Below are positions 17,086 to 26,605 of a stretch of 64,000 nt of DNA, piece by piece. Location: positions 2,282,001 through 2,346,000 of the forward strand of contig CP143259.1 in assembly GCA_036321625.1 (NCBI GenBank), written 5' to 3'. Both the position numbers and the translations under genes were made by a program. The DNA is from Peptoniphilaceae bacterium AMB_02 (GTDB lineage: Bacteria > Bacillota > Clostridia > Tissierellales > Peptoniphilaceae). How positions within the stretch are numbered: the first letter of the stretch is position 1; each line of letters starts with the position of its first letter. The notes below the pieces were generated by a model. The model did no database searches, was not told the origin of the DNA, and saw nothing but the letters and a program-made list of their open reading frames with translations.

Positions 17086-19471
17086 TTACTCTCCAGATTT
17101 CTCTTGCGTAGTCCATTATCGTTCTATCCGATGAAAATTTTCCTGAGTTTGCGAGATTAATCAAGCATTTTTTCGCCCAACCCATTTTATCACGATATGC
17201 CTTATCGATTTCCATTTGAGCTTCCTTGTAAGCGTTGAAATCTTTTAATACGAGGTATTGATCCAGTTTTTCAGGATAATCTCTTAGTACAAGTGAGTTA
17301 AATATATTTAGAAACATGTATGAACCATTGTCGGAGAACTCCCCGCTGATAAGTGAATCCACGGCTCTTTTTATGTCATAATCACTTGCATAAAATTCAA
17401 TAGGATTATAATTGTCGTATATCTCTCGAATTTCTTCAACTCTGGCACCGAATATAAAGTTGTTTTCGAATCCAGCTTCTCTTACTATTTCAACATTGGC
17501 TCCATCATAGGTTCCAAGAGTCGGAGTAGCATTCATCATGAACTTCATATTTCCAGTACCTGATGCTTCTTTACCTGCAGTTGAAATCTGTTCAGAGACA
17601 TCTGTTGCAGGATATATCTTCTCTCCATAGGATACTCTAAAGTTTTGAACGAAGACAACTTTTAATTTATCGTTAACTCTCTTATCCATGTTTATAACTC
17701 TGGAGATCTCATTTATAAATTTGATTATTGCCTTGGCTCTAAAGTAACCGGGAGCTGCTTTGGCTCCAAATATAAAGGTTCTAGGAATGATATCCAAATC
17801 AGGATTTTCTCTTAATCTGAAGTATAAATCCACTATATGAAGTGCATTCATAAGCTGTCTTTTGTACTCATGAAGTCTCTTAACCTGAACATCAAAGATG
17901 GTATCAGGATTTATTGTTATGCCCTCTACCTCTTTAATATATTTTACCAGTCTAAGTTTATTATTATACTTAATCTCATTTAGTCTATTCAGTACAGCTT
18001 CATCGTCCGCAAATCTCTCAAGTTCCTTTAACATCTCTAAATTAGTAATCCAGTCCTGAGTACCTAGAAGCTCAGTTATTAAAGCCGCCAGTTCAGGATT
18101 GCTGTATACCAACCATCTCCTAGGTGTGACTCCATTGGTCATATTTATAAACTTTTCAGGATATAGTGCATACCACTGACTTAGAGTATCTGTTTTCAGT
18201 ATTTCAGTATGAAGCTGAGCTACTCCATTTACTTTATGTGAACTGTAAAGTGCAAGAGAAGCCATATGAATATTATTATTTCTAACTATTCTCAGACAAT
18301 TAATCTTGTCATAGCTATAGTTTTTGTCTTGCAATGATGCTATAAATTTCTTATCAATTTCCTTAATTATTTCTACGATTCTAGGACTTACCTCATCCAT
18401 TATGCTCTCAAGCCAAACCTCCATCGCTTCTTGTAAAATGGTATGGTTTGTAAATGAGAACACCTCGGTAACAATCTCCCAGCTATCTTCCCAAGTCATA
18501 TGTTCATGGTCTAGGAAAAGTCTCATAAGCTCAGGAATTGCTATAACGGGATGAGTGTCGTTTAATTGTATGGCGTGATACTTTGAAAAGTCCTTAAATT
18601 CAGTATCTCCCGGGAAATTTTCCTTATATTTTTTTATTATGTCTTTTAAAGATGCACTGACAAAGAAATACTGCTGCTTTAATCTTAATAATTTTCCTGC
18701 CCATTGAATATCATTTGGATATAAAACTCTTGTGATATCTTCTGCTCTTGATTGCTCTCTTACAGATTCGTCGTATTCAAAATTATTAAATTTAGTGAAA
18801 TCAAATCTATTGATTGCTTCAGCTTGCCATAATCTCAAGGTATTGATACCCCCGTTTTTATAACCTATAACGGGCATATCATATGGGACTGCAACTACAG
18901 ACTGATTCTTAAAATGTATTATCTGCTTATCTGACTCCATTCTGATTGACCATGGATACCCGTGTTTTATCCAAGCGTCTCCTTCTTCATGTTGGAAACC
19001 GTCCACAAATGACTGCTTAAAGAGTCCTTCCGAATACCTTACTCCATATCCATCAAGAGGTATATCCATTGTCGCTGCTGATTCCATAAAACATGCGGCT
19101 AGTCTTCCCAAACCACCGTTTCCAAGTGCTGCATCTTCTTCAAGTTCTTCAAGCTCATTAAGTTCGAGGCCTATCTCTTTGAGCAGTTCGTCTACATCTT
19201 CTTGAATGCCCAGGTTTAATATATTATTCCCCAGTGCTCTACCAACTAGAAATTCGGCAGAAAAGTAATACGCCTTTCTTTCTGTTTTCGATTTTTCCGT
19301 AGTTTCTATCCACTTATCAGATATCAATGACATTATAGCCGTAGCCAATGCATTGTATCTCTCCTCTTTAGTTGACGTTTCAATGGTCTTCCCGAATTTC
19401 ACCTTAAGAGCATACTCAAAAAAGCTCTTAAGCTGGTCTAAGGGTAAGTTATTGCTTCTATCATCAGTCAT
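17081..19471 (-). CDS. glgP: glycogen/maltodextrin phosphorylase
   Basis: Cytosolic GT35 enzyme releasing glucose 1-phosphate from alpha-1,4-glucans with pyridoxal phosphate as cofactor. The 796 residues are full length. Visible landmarks: EDAALGNGGLGRLAACF near residue 100, IQLNDTHPVIAIPEL near residue 310, TNGVTPRRWL, VKRLHEYKRQLMNALH near residue 525, and the pyridoxal-phosphate lysine segment EASGTGNMKFMMNATPTLG near residue 630. Its ATG overlaps the stop of malQ as TAATG, so the two are translationally coupled. Together they degrade glucans: MalQ rearranges short maltodextrins and GlgP phosphorolyses them. No glycogen-synthesis genes are in the window. Confidence 0.96.
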   Translation of the reverse strand: MTDDRSNNLPLDQLKSFFEYALKVKFGKTIETSTKEERYNALATAIMSLISDKWIETTEKSKTERKAYYFSAEFLVGRALGNNILNLGIQEDVDELLKEIGLELNELEELEEDAALGNGGLGRLAACFMESAATMDIPLDGYGVRYSEGLFKQSFVDGFQHEEGDAWIKHGYPWSIRMESDKQIIHFKNQSVVAVPYDMPVIGYKNGGINTLRLWQAEAINRFDFTKFNNFEYDESVREQSRAEDITRVLYPNDIQWAGKLLRLKQQYFFVSASLKDIIKKYKENFPGDTEFKDFSKYHAIQLNDTHPVIAIPELMRLFLDHEHMTWEDSWEIVTEVFSFTNHTILQEAMEVWLESIMDEVSPRIVEIIKEIDKKFIASLQDKNYSYDKINCLRIVRNNNIHMASLALYSSHKVNGVAQLHTEILKTDTLSQWYALYPEKFINMTNGVTPRRWLVYSNPELAALITELLGTQDWITNLEMLKELERFADDEAVLNRLNEIKYNNKLRLVKYIKEVEGITINPDTIFDVQVKRLHEYKRQLMNALHIVDLYFRLRENPDLDIIPRTFIFGAKAAPGYFRAKAIIKFINEISRVINMDKRVNDKLKVVFVQNFRVSYGEKIYPATDVSEQISTAGKEASGTGNMKFMMNATPTLGTYDGANVEIVREAGFENNFIFGARVEEIREIYDNYNPIEFYASDYDIKRAVDSLISGEFSDNGSYMFLNIFNSLVLRDYPEKLDQYLVLKDFNAYKEAQMEIDKAYRDKMGWAKKCLINLANSGKFSSDRTIMDYAREIWRVK

Positions 19472-21057
19472 TAATTCATCCTCCCATAAAGTCTGGTTAT
19501 ATAGCGTATTTTTGCTGCTAGTTCAGGATTCAATTTACTTTTAAGAACTCTCCATTTCCAGTTATTACCTAGGGTTGAAGGCTCATTTATTCTTGCCTCA
19601 TCACCAAGGTTTAAATAATCATGCATCGGCACTACTGCAAGTCTGGAATGCGACATCATTGCCGATCTTATCATACCCCAATTGTATCCTTCTTCTTCTG
19701 TTAAATTAACATAGTCTTTTACAAACTTAAATTCACTTTCATTCAAGCCTTCCAGCCAACCTCTGATAGTCTGGTTGTCATGCGTCCCGGTATAAACTAT
19801 GGTGTTTTCTTCCAAATTGTGAGGTATATAATCTGCATCCTCAAATGGGAAGAAACCGAATTGCAGGACGGCCATTCCTGGATATCCTACTTTTTTCTTA
19901 AGTTTAAATACCTCTTCAGACTGAACACCAAGATCTTCAACTATTATTGGCAATTCTCCTAATCTTTGCTCCAATTTCTCAAAGAACTCATATCCCGGTC
20001 CAGGTCTACGAACGCCATATTTGGCCGTTTCATCGCCATATGGGATGGACCAAAAACTGGAAAATCCAATAAAATGATCGAGTCTTAAGATATCATAATA
20101 CTTTAAGTTTATCTCTATTCTCTTAATCCACCATTCATATCCCGTTTCTTTTTGATAATCCCAGTCGTATACGGGATTGCCCCATAGTTGTCCGTCATCA
20201 GAAAAACCGTCAGGTGGGCATCCACCTACTTCCAGTGGCTTAAGTGTTTTTTTATCAAGCATTAAGATATCTGAATATGCCCAAGCATCCGCGCTGTCCA
20301 TAGCAATATATATTGGTATATCACCTATAATTTCAATACCATGTCTCTTGGAATACTCTCTTAGAATCGTCCATTGCTTATGGAAAAGGTATTGAAGGAA
20401 AATGTAAAAATCTACTTCATCTTTTAAATCAGTCATATATTTTTTTATTGCTTTAGGTTTTCTCAGTTTTATATCTTCAGGCCAATCTATCCACGAAGCA
20501 TCCATAAAATGTTTTTTAACAGCCATAAATAGTGCATAATCATCTATCCAATAACTGTTTTGAGTCCTGAATTTTTTAACTTCTTCTTTTAAACTTTCCT
20601 TACCTCTTTTATAGGCTAGCTCAAGCACTTTAAATCTGTAGAGGTACATAAGTGAGTAGTCAACATACTCAGGATTGTCTCCAAAGTTAACATTTTCAAA
20701 TTCCTCATATTCCAATAACCCGTCTTCAACTAATAATTCCAAGTCGATTAAGTACGGATTTCCTGCAAACGAAGAAAAGGACTGATATGGTGAATCCCCA
20801 TAACTGGTCGGACCGATAGGCAGTATCTGCCAATATTTTTGCCCGCTGTCAGCCAGAAATTTTATAAAATCATAGGCTGCCTTCCCCACTGTTCCTATCC
20901 CATAAGGTGAAGGAAGTGATGTAATGGGAAGTATGATGCAGCTCGCTCTTCTGGATTGTCTCGTATCAACTTCGCTTCTATCGTCATCAATTCTATCTAC
21001 ATCGACTTCAGCTATTGAATTATTACCAATTTCATTAATATTTTTGTCACTGTCCAT
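19471..21057 (-). CDS. malQ: 4-alpha-glucanotransferase (amylomaltase)
   Basis: GH77 enzyme transferring alpha-1,4-glucan chains between maltodextrins, cytosolic. Landmarks are the N-terminal LPITSLPSPYGIGTVGKAAYDFI, SYGDSPYQSFSSFAGNPYLIDL, DIPIYIAMDSADAWA, the nucleophile region YDILRLDHFIGF, the acid/base region IVEDLG, and YTGTHDNQTIRGW. It starts with about 30 residues of Asp/Glu/Asn-rich sequence not usual in the family. I chose the ATG at 21057 because GGAG lies six nt upstream; an ATG at 21069 overlaps the preceding stop as TAATG but lacks a ribosome-binding site. It sits between a GNAT gene and glgP in one operon. Confidence 0.94.
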   Translation of the reverse strand: MDSDKNINEIGNNSIAEVDVDRIDDDRSEVDTRQSRRASCIILPITSLPSPYGIGTVGKAAYDFIKFLADSGQKYWQILPIGPTSYGDSPYQSFSSFAGNPYLIDLELLVEDGLLEYEEFENVNFGDNPEYVDYSLMYLYRFKVLELAYKRGKESLKEEVKKFRTQNSYWIDDYALFMAVKKHFMDASWIDWPEDIKLRKPKAIKKYMTDLKDEVDFYIFLQYLFHKQWTILREYSKRHGIEIIGDIPIYIAMDSADAWAYSDILMLDKKTLKPLEVGGCPPDGFSDDGQLWGNPVYDWDYQKETGYEWWIKRIEINLKYYDILRLDHFIGFSSFWSIPYGDETAKYGVRRPGPGYEFFEKLEQRLGELPIIVEDLGVQSEEVFKLKKKVGYPGMAVLQFGFFPFEDADYIPHNLEENTIVYTGTHDNQTIRGWLEGLNESEFKFVKDYVNLTEEEGYNWGMIRSAMMSHSRLAVVPMHDYLNLGDEARINEPSTLGNNWKWRVLKSKLNPELAAKIRYITRLYGRMN

Positions 21058-21068
21058 TTCAATCTCCA

Positions 21069-21335
21069 TTAAGCCAGTAATTCGCTATATTCTTTATTCT
21101 TTTCAAAATACTTTACGACATAGCTACATATTGGTTTAATTTTAAACTCATTCTCAACTGCATAATTTATAAGTTCCATAACCAATTTAGCTGCGACACC
21201 CTGTCCTCTAAGTGAAGCGTCTACGAAAGTACTATTGACATAAAGAATACCGTCTTTATTTTTGAAACTTAAAAATGCATCGGGATTCTGTTTTTCTCCA
21301 ACATAAAATCTTTCGTTATCTCTAACTATATCCAT
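21069..21335 (-). CDS. small GNAT-family N-acetyltransferase (YjdJ-like)
   Basis: An 88-residue single-domain acetyltransferase of the short GNAT-related type. The acetyl-CoA loop appears in STFVDASLRGQGVAAKLVMELINYAVENEF, followed by PICSYVVKYFEKNKEYSELL, which is the standard ending of this subfamily. Substrate unknown. GGAGGAATTAAT sets the start at 21335; the same frame extends six codons further without support. It is the first gene of the GNAT-malQ-glgP operon. Confidence 0.8.
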   Translation of the reverse strand: MDIVRDNERFYVGEKQNPDAFLSFKNKDGILYVNSTFVDASLRGQGVAAKLVMELINYAVENEFKIKPICSYVVKYFEKNKEYSELLA

Positions 21336-21622
21336 ATTAATTCCTCCATTCACATTTTGCCATCAGAACAACTCAATTTATGTGATTCTTAAAATATAAC
21401 CTATATAATATCTACTACTTATTATTTTACCCTTTTTTATAATTATATCACTTTTAGAGCATAGAATTGGGTAAAGTATATGATTAAGCAATATGAATAT
21501 TATGTAATAATACTTTAGTTATATAAATAATTCAAGCCTTTCTATTGAATACTTACCCAATTGTACCATTGATTTATACTAATATTTATGATAGGATAAT
21601 CATCAGTAAAAGGAGGTTTATC

Positions 21623-22705
21623 ATGCTTGACAATATATATGTCCTCTGTGGAGGAATAAGTGCTGAACACGAAATATCGCTGATGAGCGCTATGAATATA
21701 ATAAATAATTTAGATAAAAGTAAATACAATATCTATCCCGTTTACATAGATAAAAAAGGTGCATGGGTAGAACATGATAAAATTGAAAAAAGAATAGAAA
21801 AACCCGAAGAGCTTATAAGCAAAACCGAAATGAAACCTGCCGAATCCATCGGTAAATTTCTATATGGCAATTACAGAGTCGACGAAAATAATTTATTTAT
21901 ACCGTCAATACACGGAACATATGGAGAAGACGGTATCATCCAGGGTTTCCTGGAAGTTCTGGACGTACCATATGTCGGAAGTGGAGTTTTAGCTTCCGCA
22001 GCATGTATGGACAAGGTGTTTACTAACCAGATTTTGGAACAAAGCGGGATGGCTCAAGCTAAGTATATGGGTATCATCCAGCAAGATTATCTCGTTAAAA
22101 GCGATGAAATCATCCAAAAAATAGAAGCAAAAATAGATTATCCTATGTTTGTCAAACCTGCAAATGCAGGATCATCTGTTGGAGTAACAAAAGCAGATAA
22201 TAAAGAAGAGCTATTAAAATCAATAGATACAGCCTTTAGATTCGACAAAAAAATACTTGTCGAAGAAGCTATAATCGGAAGAGAACTTGAAGTATCGGTT
22301 ATCGGTAATGATTTTCCTGTAGCTTCCCTACCCGGAGAACATGTTGTAGATGGTCATGAGTTTTTCGACTACGAATCCAAGTACTTCGATAGGACTACAG
22401 TAATCAAAGCTCCAACTGAAGTTACACCGGAGCAGGAAGATGAGGTCAGAAGAACCGCTGTTAAAGCATACGAGTTGATGGGCTGTAAAGGTATTGCAAG
22501 AGTTGATATCTTTATGAGAGATTCAGACAAAAAAATGCTAGTCAACGAAATCAATACCTTCCCCGGAATGACGGGAACGAGTCTGGCACCTTTATTATGG
22601 AAACCTACAGATGATACAGACTTTTCTTCACTGCTTGAAAAATTAATTGCTTTTGCACTGGAAGAATATAAAGAAAAGAAGAAAACTCAGAGGTCAGTTG
22701 ATTAA
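21623..22705 (+). CDS. ddl: D-alanine--D-alanine ligase
   Basis: ATP-grasp enzyme making D-Ala-D-Ala for peptidoglycan precursors in the cytosol. The 360 residues show the N-terminal VLCGGISAEHEISLMSAMNI, the IHGTYGEDGIIQGFLEVLDVPYVGSGVLASAACMDK signature, the ATP-grasp FVKPANAGSSVGVTKA segment, and the metal-binding MLVNEINTFPGMTGTSLAP end. AAGGAGGTTTATC places the start at 21623, although the frame opens 78 nt earlier. murF begins two nt after its stop, giving the common ddl-murF pair. Confidence 0.95.
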   Translation: MLDNIYVLCGGISAEHEISLMSAMNIINNLDKSKYNIYPVYIDKKGAWVEHDKIEKRIEKPEELISKTEMKPAESIGKFLYGNYRVDENNLFIPSIHGTYGEDGIIQGFLEVLDVPYVGSGVLASAACMDKVFTNQILEQSGMAQAKYMGIIQQDYLVKSDEIIQKIEAKIDYPMFVKPANAGSSVGVTKADNKEELLKSIDTAFRFDKKILVEEAIIGRELEVSVIGNDFPVASLPGEHVVDGHEFFDYESKYFDRTTVIKAPTEVTPEQEDEVRRTAVKAYELMGCKGIARVDIFMRDSDKKMLVNEINTFPGMTGTSLAPLLWKPTDDTDFSSLLEKLIAFALEEYKEKKKTQRSVD

Positions 22706-22706
22706 A

Positions 22707-24089
22707 ATGATTGTAAAAGAACTACAAAATGTTTGCGAAATGGCAGGCGGTAAATTAACAAACAAACCGGATACAGAAATAATTATCAGCGGTGTTTCCA
22801 AAGATACCAGAACACTTGAAAAAGGCAATCTATATATCCCTATAATAGGAGAACAGTTTGACGGGCATGCTTTCATTAAAAATGCCGCTGAAAAAGGCGC
22901 TTCAGCATCACTTTGGCAAAGCTCTCATGAGATTCCGGATGTTGATATCCCTCTCATTATAGTAGATAACTGTCTGGAAGCTTTCCATACTCTGGCAATG
23001 AATTATAGACTTTCACTTGATGTCAAAATAATTGCCATAACAGGATCAAATGGAAAGACGACAACCAAGGACATGCTTGCCAGTGTACTCTCGAAAAAGT
23101 ATAAAACCGCATTCAATAAGGGGAATGAAAATAATGAAATAGGAGTTCCGCTGACACTATTAAACTTATCTGAAGATACTGAAGTTGCAATAGTTGAAAT
23201 GGGTACTGAAAGATTTGGGGAAATAATAGTCCTTACAAAGATGGCGAAACCCAATGTAGCAATAATAACAAATATTGGAGATTCGCATCTGGAAGAATTG
23301 TTCACAAAAGAAAATGTAGCCCTAGAAAAATTCGATATTGTCAAAGGCTTACCTGATGACGGCATATTTTTATACAATGGCGATGATGAAATACTAAGAA
23401 ATGAAGTAAAGAAACACGATATTCCACAAAAGATATTAAATTACGGATATAAAGATTTTAATGCTTATATGATTGATAATGCACAGAGTAGTGCAGAAGG
23501 CACAGACTTTACAGTAAATGGAGTAGTATATCATTTGCCGATATTAGGCTCTTACCAAGTATACAATGCAGCTGCATGTATTGGAGTATCAGAACTTTTC
23601 GGTATAAATGTCGAACAGATCCAGGACGGTTTCAATCATATTTCAAAGACCGGGATGCGTAACGAACTAATAGCATTAAATGATTTTGATATCTTGGACG
23701 ACAGTTATAAATCCAATCCTCAAAATCTTATGTCTGCACTGGAAACCCTGTATACACTGGATAAACACAGCAAAAAAATTGCAGTTCTCGGTGATATGCT
23801 CGGACTTGGTAAGGACTCGGATAAACTTCATAGAGAGATCGGTGAAAACCTGAATCCCAACCAGCTTGAATTAGTGTATTTTTACGGTGAAAGCATGAAA
23901 TCAGCAGCAGAAGCAGCATCCTTCAACTTTGATGCTTCCAGAGTAAAACATTTTAATTCCAAGCTTGAACTTTTTGAAGATTTAAAAGAAAATGTAATCG
24001 ATGCTTTTGTCCTCGTTAAAGGCTCAAGGGCGATGAAAATGGAAGATATCATTGAAATGCTAAAAGACTTTAGTGAAAGTAAAAAATAA
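22707..24089 (+). CDS. murF: UDP-N-acetylmuramoyl-tripeptide--D-alanyl-D-alanine ligase
   Basis: Cytosolic Mur ligase that adds D-Ala-D-Ala to the UDP-MurNAc-tripeptide. The 460 residues contain the MurF N-terminal domain (ISGVSKDTRTLEKGNLYIPIIGEQFDGHAFI), the ATP-binding GSNGKTTTKDMLASVL near residue 110, the ENNEIGVPLTLLNL loop, the NIGDSHLE segment and the C-terminal domain (DDSYKSNPQNLMSALETL, VLGDMLGLG, VLVKGSRAMKME). AGAGGTCAG in the end of ddl is the likely ribosome-binding site for the ATG at 22707. The direct coupling to ddl links synthesis and use of D-Ala-D-Ala. Confidence 0.95.
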   Translation: MIVKELQNVCEMAGGKLTNKPDTEIIISGVSKDTRTLEKGNLYIPIIGEQFDGHAFIKNAAEKGASASLWQSSHEIPDVDIPLIIVDNCLEAFHTLAMNYRLSLDVKIIAITGSNGKTTTKDMLASVLSKKYKTAFNKGNENNEIGVPLTLLNLSEDTEVAIVEMGTERFGEIIVLTKMAKPNVAIITNIGDSHLEELFTKENVALEKFDIVKGLPDDGIFLYNGDDEILRNEVKKHDIPQKILNYGYKDFNAYMIDNAQSSAEGTDFTVNGVVYHLPILGSYQVYNAAACIGVSELFGINVEQIQDGFNHISKTGMRNELIALNDFDILDDSYKSNPQNLMSALETLYTLDKHSKKIAVLGDMLGLGKDSDKLHREIGENLNPNQLELVYFYGESMKSAAEAASFNFDASRVKHFNSKLELFEDLKENVIDAFVLVKGSRAMKMEDIIEMLKDFSESKK

Positions 24090-24137
24090 CGACTTATTTT
24101 ATGTGATGACCACTAGTAGCTAATTATTAAAAGGAAT

Positions 24138-24455
24138 GTGATAGATTTGAAAAATAAAAAAGATGATTCTATAACCGTTCTCGAATTCCAAAAAGTTAAA
24201 AACTATCCTGCATTTGCCCGGATTGCAATATTTTTGGGAATTCTAATCGGTGTAACCATTTACTTGTTAACTAAGAAGATTTGGCCTATCTTTTTGTTTT
24301 CTGTTCTTGGAGCTGCTATATATTCATATTTATCATATAATTATAGATGCCCTGACTGTAGGAGCTTTTTATGGTTTTTAAAAGATAAGCATAAATTAAG
24401 AAGATGCCCGAAATGCCAAGCTAAACTTAGAGACGAAAAAAGTCGCCGGAGATAA
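24138..24455 (+). CDS. small membrane protein with C-terminal zinc ribbon
   Basis: An approximately 105-residue protein of unknown function. Two hydrophobic helices (about residues 30-46 and 49-66) are followed by a cytosolic zinc-ribbon pattern CPDC...CPKC (YRCPDCRSFLWFLKDKHKLRRCPKC). The start is uncertain: GTG at 24138 lies only two nt after AAGGA, whereas TTG at 24147 has better spacing. The stop overlaps the following terminator stem. It may follow ddl-murF transcriptionally after a 48-nt gap. Confidence 0.6.
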   Translation: MIDLKNKKDDSITVLEFQKVKNYPAFARIAIFLGILIGVTIYLLTKKIWPIFLFSVLGAAIYSYLSYNYRCPDCRSFLWFLKDKHKLRRCPKCQAKLRDEKSRRR

Positions 24456-24475
24456 GACCCAGGCGACTTATTTTT
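24440..24475. terminator. bidirectional terminator overlapping the zinc-ribbon gene end
   Basis: AAAGTCGCC pairs with GGCGACTTATTTTT; the convergent YbjQ-type gene ends at 24474. Confidence 0.8.
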
Positions 24476-24794
24476 ATCTCAATCTTACTGCTGTTCCGGA
24501 TATTGTAACCATTAACATGGATCCGGCTTGCCCCAATACTTCGTAGTCCATCTTACATCCTATAACTGCATCTGCATTTAATGCCGCAGCTCTTTGCATC
24601 ATTTCTTGGATAGCTTCATTTCTGGCATTTATAAGCTCTTCTTCATAGCCTTGAGCTCTACCGCCAAAAATATCTCTTAGACCCGCTCCAAAATCCTTAA
24701 TAAAATTTACCCCGGTGATTACTTCACCGAAAACAATTCCTAAATAGGAATCAACTTCTCTGTTTCCAACTTGATTTGTAGTTGTTACTATCAT
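24474..24794 (-). CDS. YbjQ/UPF0145 family protein
   Basis: A 106-residue YbjQ-type (heavy-metal-binding domain, UPF0145) protein. Features are the opening [26 protein letters not shown], the [31 protein letters not shown] centre and the final [10 protein letters not shown] strand. Family members form pentameric rings; the cellular role is unclear. GAAGGAG eight nt before the ATG supports the start at 24794 rather than the GTG three codons earlier. Confidence 0.85.
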   Translation of the reverse strand: MIVTTTNQVGNREVDSYLGIVFGEVITGVNFIKDFGAGLRDIFGGRAQGYEEELINARNEAIQEMMQRAAALNADAVIGCKMDYEVLGQAGSMLMVTISGTAVRLR

Positions 24795-24813
24795 TTTTGT
24801 CACTCCTTCATAA

Positions 24814-25353
24814 TTATAATTTAATTATTTCCTCAGCTTTGTACTGAACCCCACTATGCGTAAAATGAGAAGAGTAGAGTATCAAACTCTCAACGCTTTG
24901 AATCCTCTTAATAACCTTAATCTCATCGATTTCTCTAGCACTCTGTTTGAAACTTGTCCTCCTCGCTATAGTTACATGTGGTTTAAATTCCCGAGATTCA
25001 ATCTTAAAACCTTCAAAGCTTAGAGTTTGATCAATCGTCTTTTTTAAATTCGATAAACCGTCATCTGCTTTAAATCCGAGCCAAACAAGATATTCTCGAG
25101 CTCTTTTAAATACGCCCAATCTCGTTGTTTCAAGTATAATACCGGAATTATACTTTGAGATATTTTTTAATAATTTCTTTATTTTTTCTAAATCCTCATC
25201 AGCTGTGTCTCCAAAAAAATGCAAAGTAAGATGAATATTGTCTAAAACTGTAATAGAAGACTTTTTCGTAATCTCAGACAGTGCATTTTGGTAATTTTTT
25301 ATATCTTTTTTAATTTCGTCGGATATATCGATCGCAAGAAATAATCTTTTCAT
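24814..25353 (-). CDS. thpR: RNA 2',3'-cyclic phosphodiesterase ThpR
   Basis: A 179-residue 2H phosphoesterase. The two catalytic HxTx motifs are HLTLHFFGD near residue 41 and PHVTIARR near residue 125, and the N-terminus KRLFLAIDI is typical. ThpR opens 2',3'-cyclic phosphates on RNA ends and was first described as a tRNA ligase-like activity. Cytosolic. AGAGGTATGAT precedes the ATG. Ten nt separate it from the YbjQ-type gene, so the two may form one unit. Confidence 0.88.
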   Translation of the reverse strand: MKRLFLAIDISDEIKKDIKNYQNALSEITKKSSITVLDNIHLTLHFFGDTADEDLEKIKKLLKNISKYNSGIILETTRLGVFKRAREYLVWLGFKADDGLSNLKKTIDQTLSFEGFKIESREFKPHVTIARRTSFKQSAREIDEIKVIKRIQSVESLILYSSHFTHSGVQYKAEEIIKL

Positions 25354-25431
25354 ATCATACCTCTACTGAGCCGCATAATTAAAAATATTCGGTATTGAGT
25401 TACAAACTTAGACTAAAAAATCCATAACTTT

Positions 25432-25887
25432 CTAATTTTTATACCCGAAAATATAAAATAAAATCAATAAGAGTACAATTACAAAAGCTTTTAAATATAT
25501 CCCTAAAAAAAGCAGCACTAATGACGATAGGATTGAAAACAAATAAAGTCTAGGCATATTGAAAAAATATGCCAGATTCATAAATTGAATACATTCGGTA
25601 ATTGCAAACACAGGTATTAAAATTGAGGGATTTTCCATTATTAGAAAGGCCCCAACTAAAATAAATGCATTTCTCATAACTGATATATGGTTTATCTTAG
25701 AGTTCAAATCGTGGTCATCAGTCAGCTCACTACCCAAACTCCATCTCCAAACGGGAAAATGAATTGAGTACAATAGTACAGTCAAGATAGAACTAAAAAG
25801 TATGGGCATCTTGACTAGGCTTATAATAAAAATCAATCCCCAAATTGTAACAGTAGCTCTTGCATAAGATTTAATTACACCGGACAT
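25432..25887 (-). CDS. integral membrane protein of unknown function
   Basis: A 151-residue, very hydrophobic protein that I do not recognise. About four or five transmembrane segments are visible, separated by short polar loops including SLGSELTDDHDLNSKINH. Its ATG lies directly after the queH stop (TAAATG), so it is coupled to queH. No motif suggests a substrate. Confidence 0.6.
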   Translation of the reverse strand: MSGVIKSYARATVTIWGLIFIISLVKMPILFSSILTVLLYSIHFPVWRWSLGSELTDDHDLNSKINHISVMRNAFILVGAFLIMENPSILIPVFAITECIQFMNLAYFFNMPRLYLFSILSSLVLLFLGIYLKAFVIVLLLILFYIFGYKN

Positions 25888-26526
25888 TTAAGCTCTACTT
25901 CCTTTCCTATTTTCAGACTTTGCTAAAGAGTACTTACAGCCGCAGTAGTCCTGTCTATACAATTCGTGTTCCTTAGCTATTTCTATGGATTTTAAAAAAC
26001 CACCCTTCTTTTTAAAATCAGCAGGTAGGTATGAAACTCCATATTTTTCTTCCAATTCAAATCCCAAAACATTTATTAACTGGGCATTTTTATGTGGACT
26101 TACCGATAGGGTAGTAGTAAAGTAATCATATCCGTGATTTGATGCATAAAAGGCCGTCTTTTCAAGCCTTTGTTTAATGCATTCACCACATCTGAGTCCA
26201 CCTTCTCTTTCATCTTCAAAGCCCATGGCAATAGAATTAAAAACATCAGGCTCGTATTCACTGTCTAAGAAACCGAGTTTGTTTTTAGTTTCAAGCTCCT
26301 CTATAAGCCTTATTTGCTCATTTTTCCTGTGTACATACTCGTCTTCCGGGTAGATATTGGGATTATAGTAAATTACATCCAGGTGGAAATAATCAGCAAG
26401 ATAGCTTATTACATATGAACTACAAGGCCCACAACATGAGTGTAGGAGTAGTCTGGGTGTATCACCACTTTTTTCAATCCTATCCAAATGCTCTTCCATT
26501 TTTATCTGATAATTTATCTTCATCAT
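25888..26526 (-). CDS. queH: epoxyqueuosine reductase QueH
   Basis: A 212-residue DUF208-family protein that performs the final reduction of epoxyqueuosine to queuosine in tRNA, replacing the cobalamin-dependent QueG. The iron-sulfur and metal-binding cysteines are visible in LLHSCCGPCSSY (about residues 28-39), GLRCGECIKQRL near residue 130 and YCGCKYS near residue 198. Tandem ATGs at 26524 and 26521 leave the start uncertain by one residue. Just upstream lies the IS1182-type element. Confidence 0.9.
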   Translation of the reverse strand: MMKINYQIKMEEHLDRIEKSGDTPRLLLHSCCGPCSSYVISYLADYFHLDVIYYNPNIYPEDEYVHRKNEQIRLIEELETKNKLGFLDSEYEPDVFNSIAMGFEDEREGGLRCGECIKQRLEKTAFYASNHGYDYFTTTLSVSPHKNAQLINVLGFELEEKYGVSYLPADFKKKGGFLKSIEIAKEHELYRQDYCGCKYSLAKSENRKGSRA

Positions 26527-26585
26527 ATCAACTCACTATTATAATTTTCTTAAACTAATTATAACATAAAGAAAGGACGTTAAAA

Positions 26586-26605
26586 AAACTCCTTTCCAGG
26601 AGTTT
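26586..26605. repeat. palindromic target duplication, left copy (IS1182-type copy 1)
   Basis: AAACTCCTTTCCAGGAGTTT, a terminator-like palindrome that recurs exactly at 28113-28132 on the other side of the element. Confidence 0.92.
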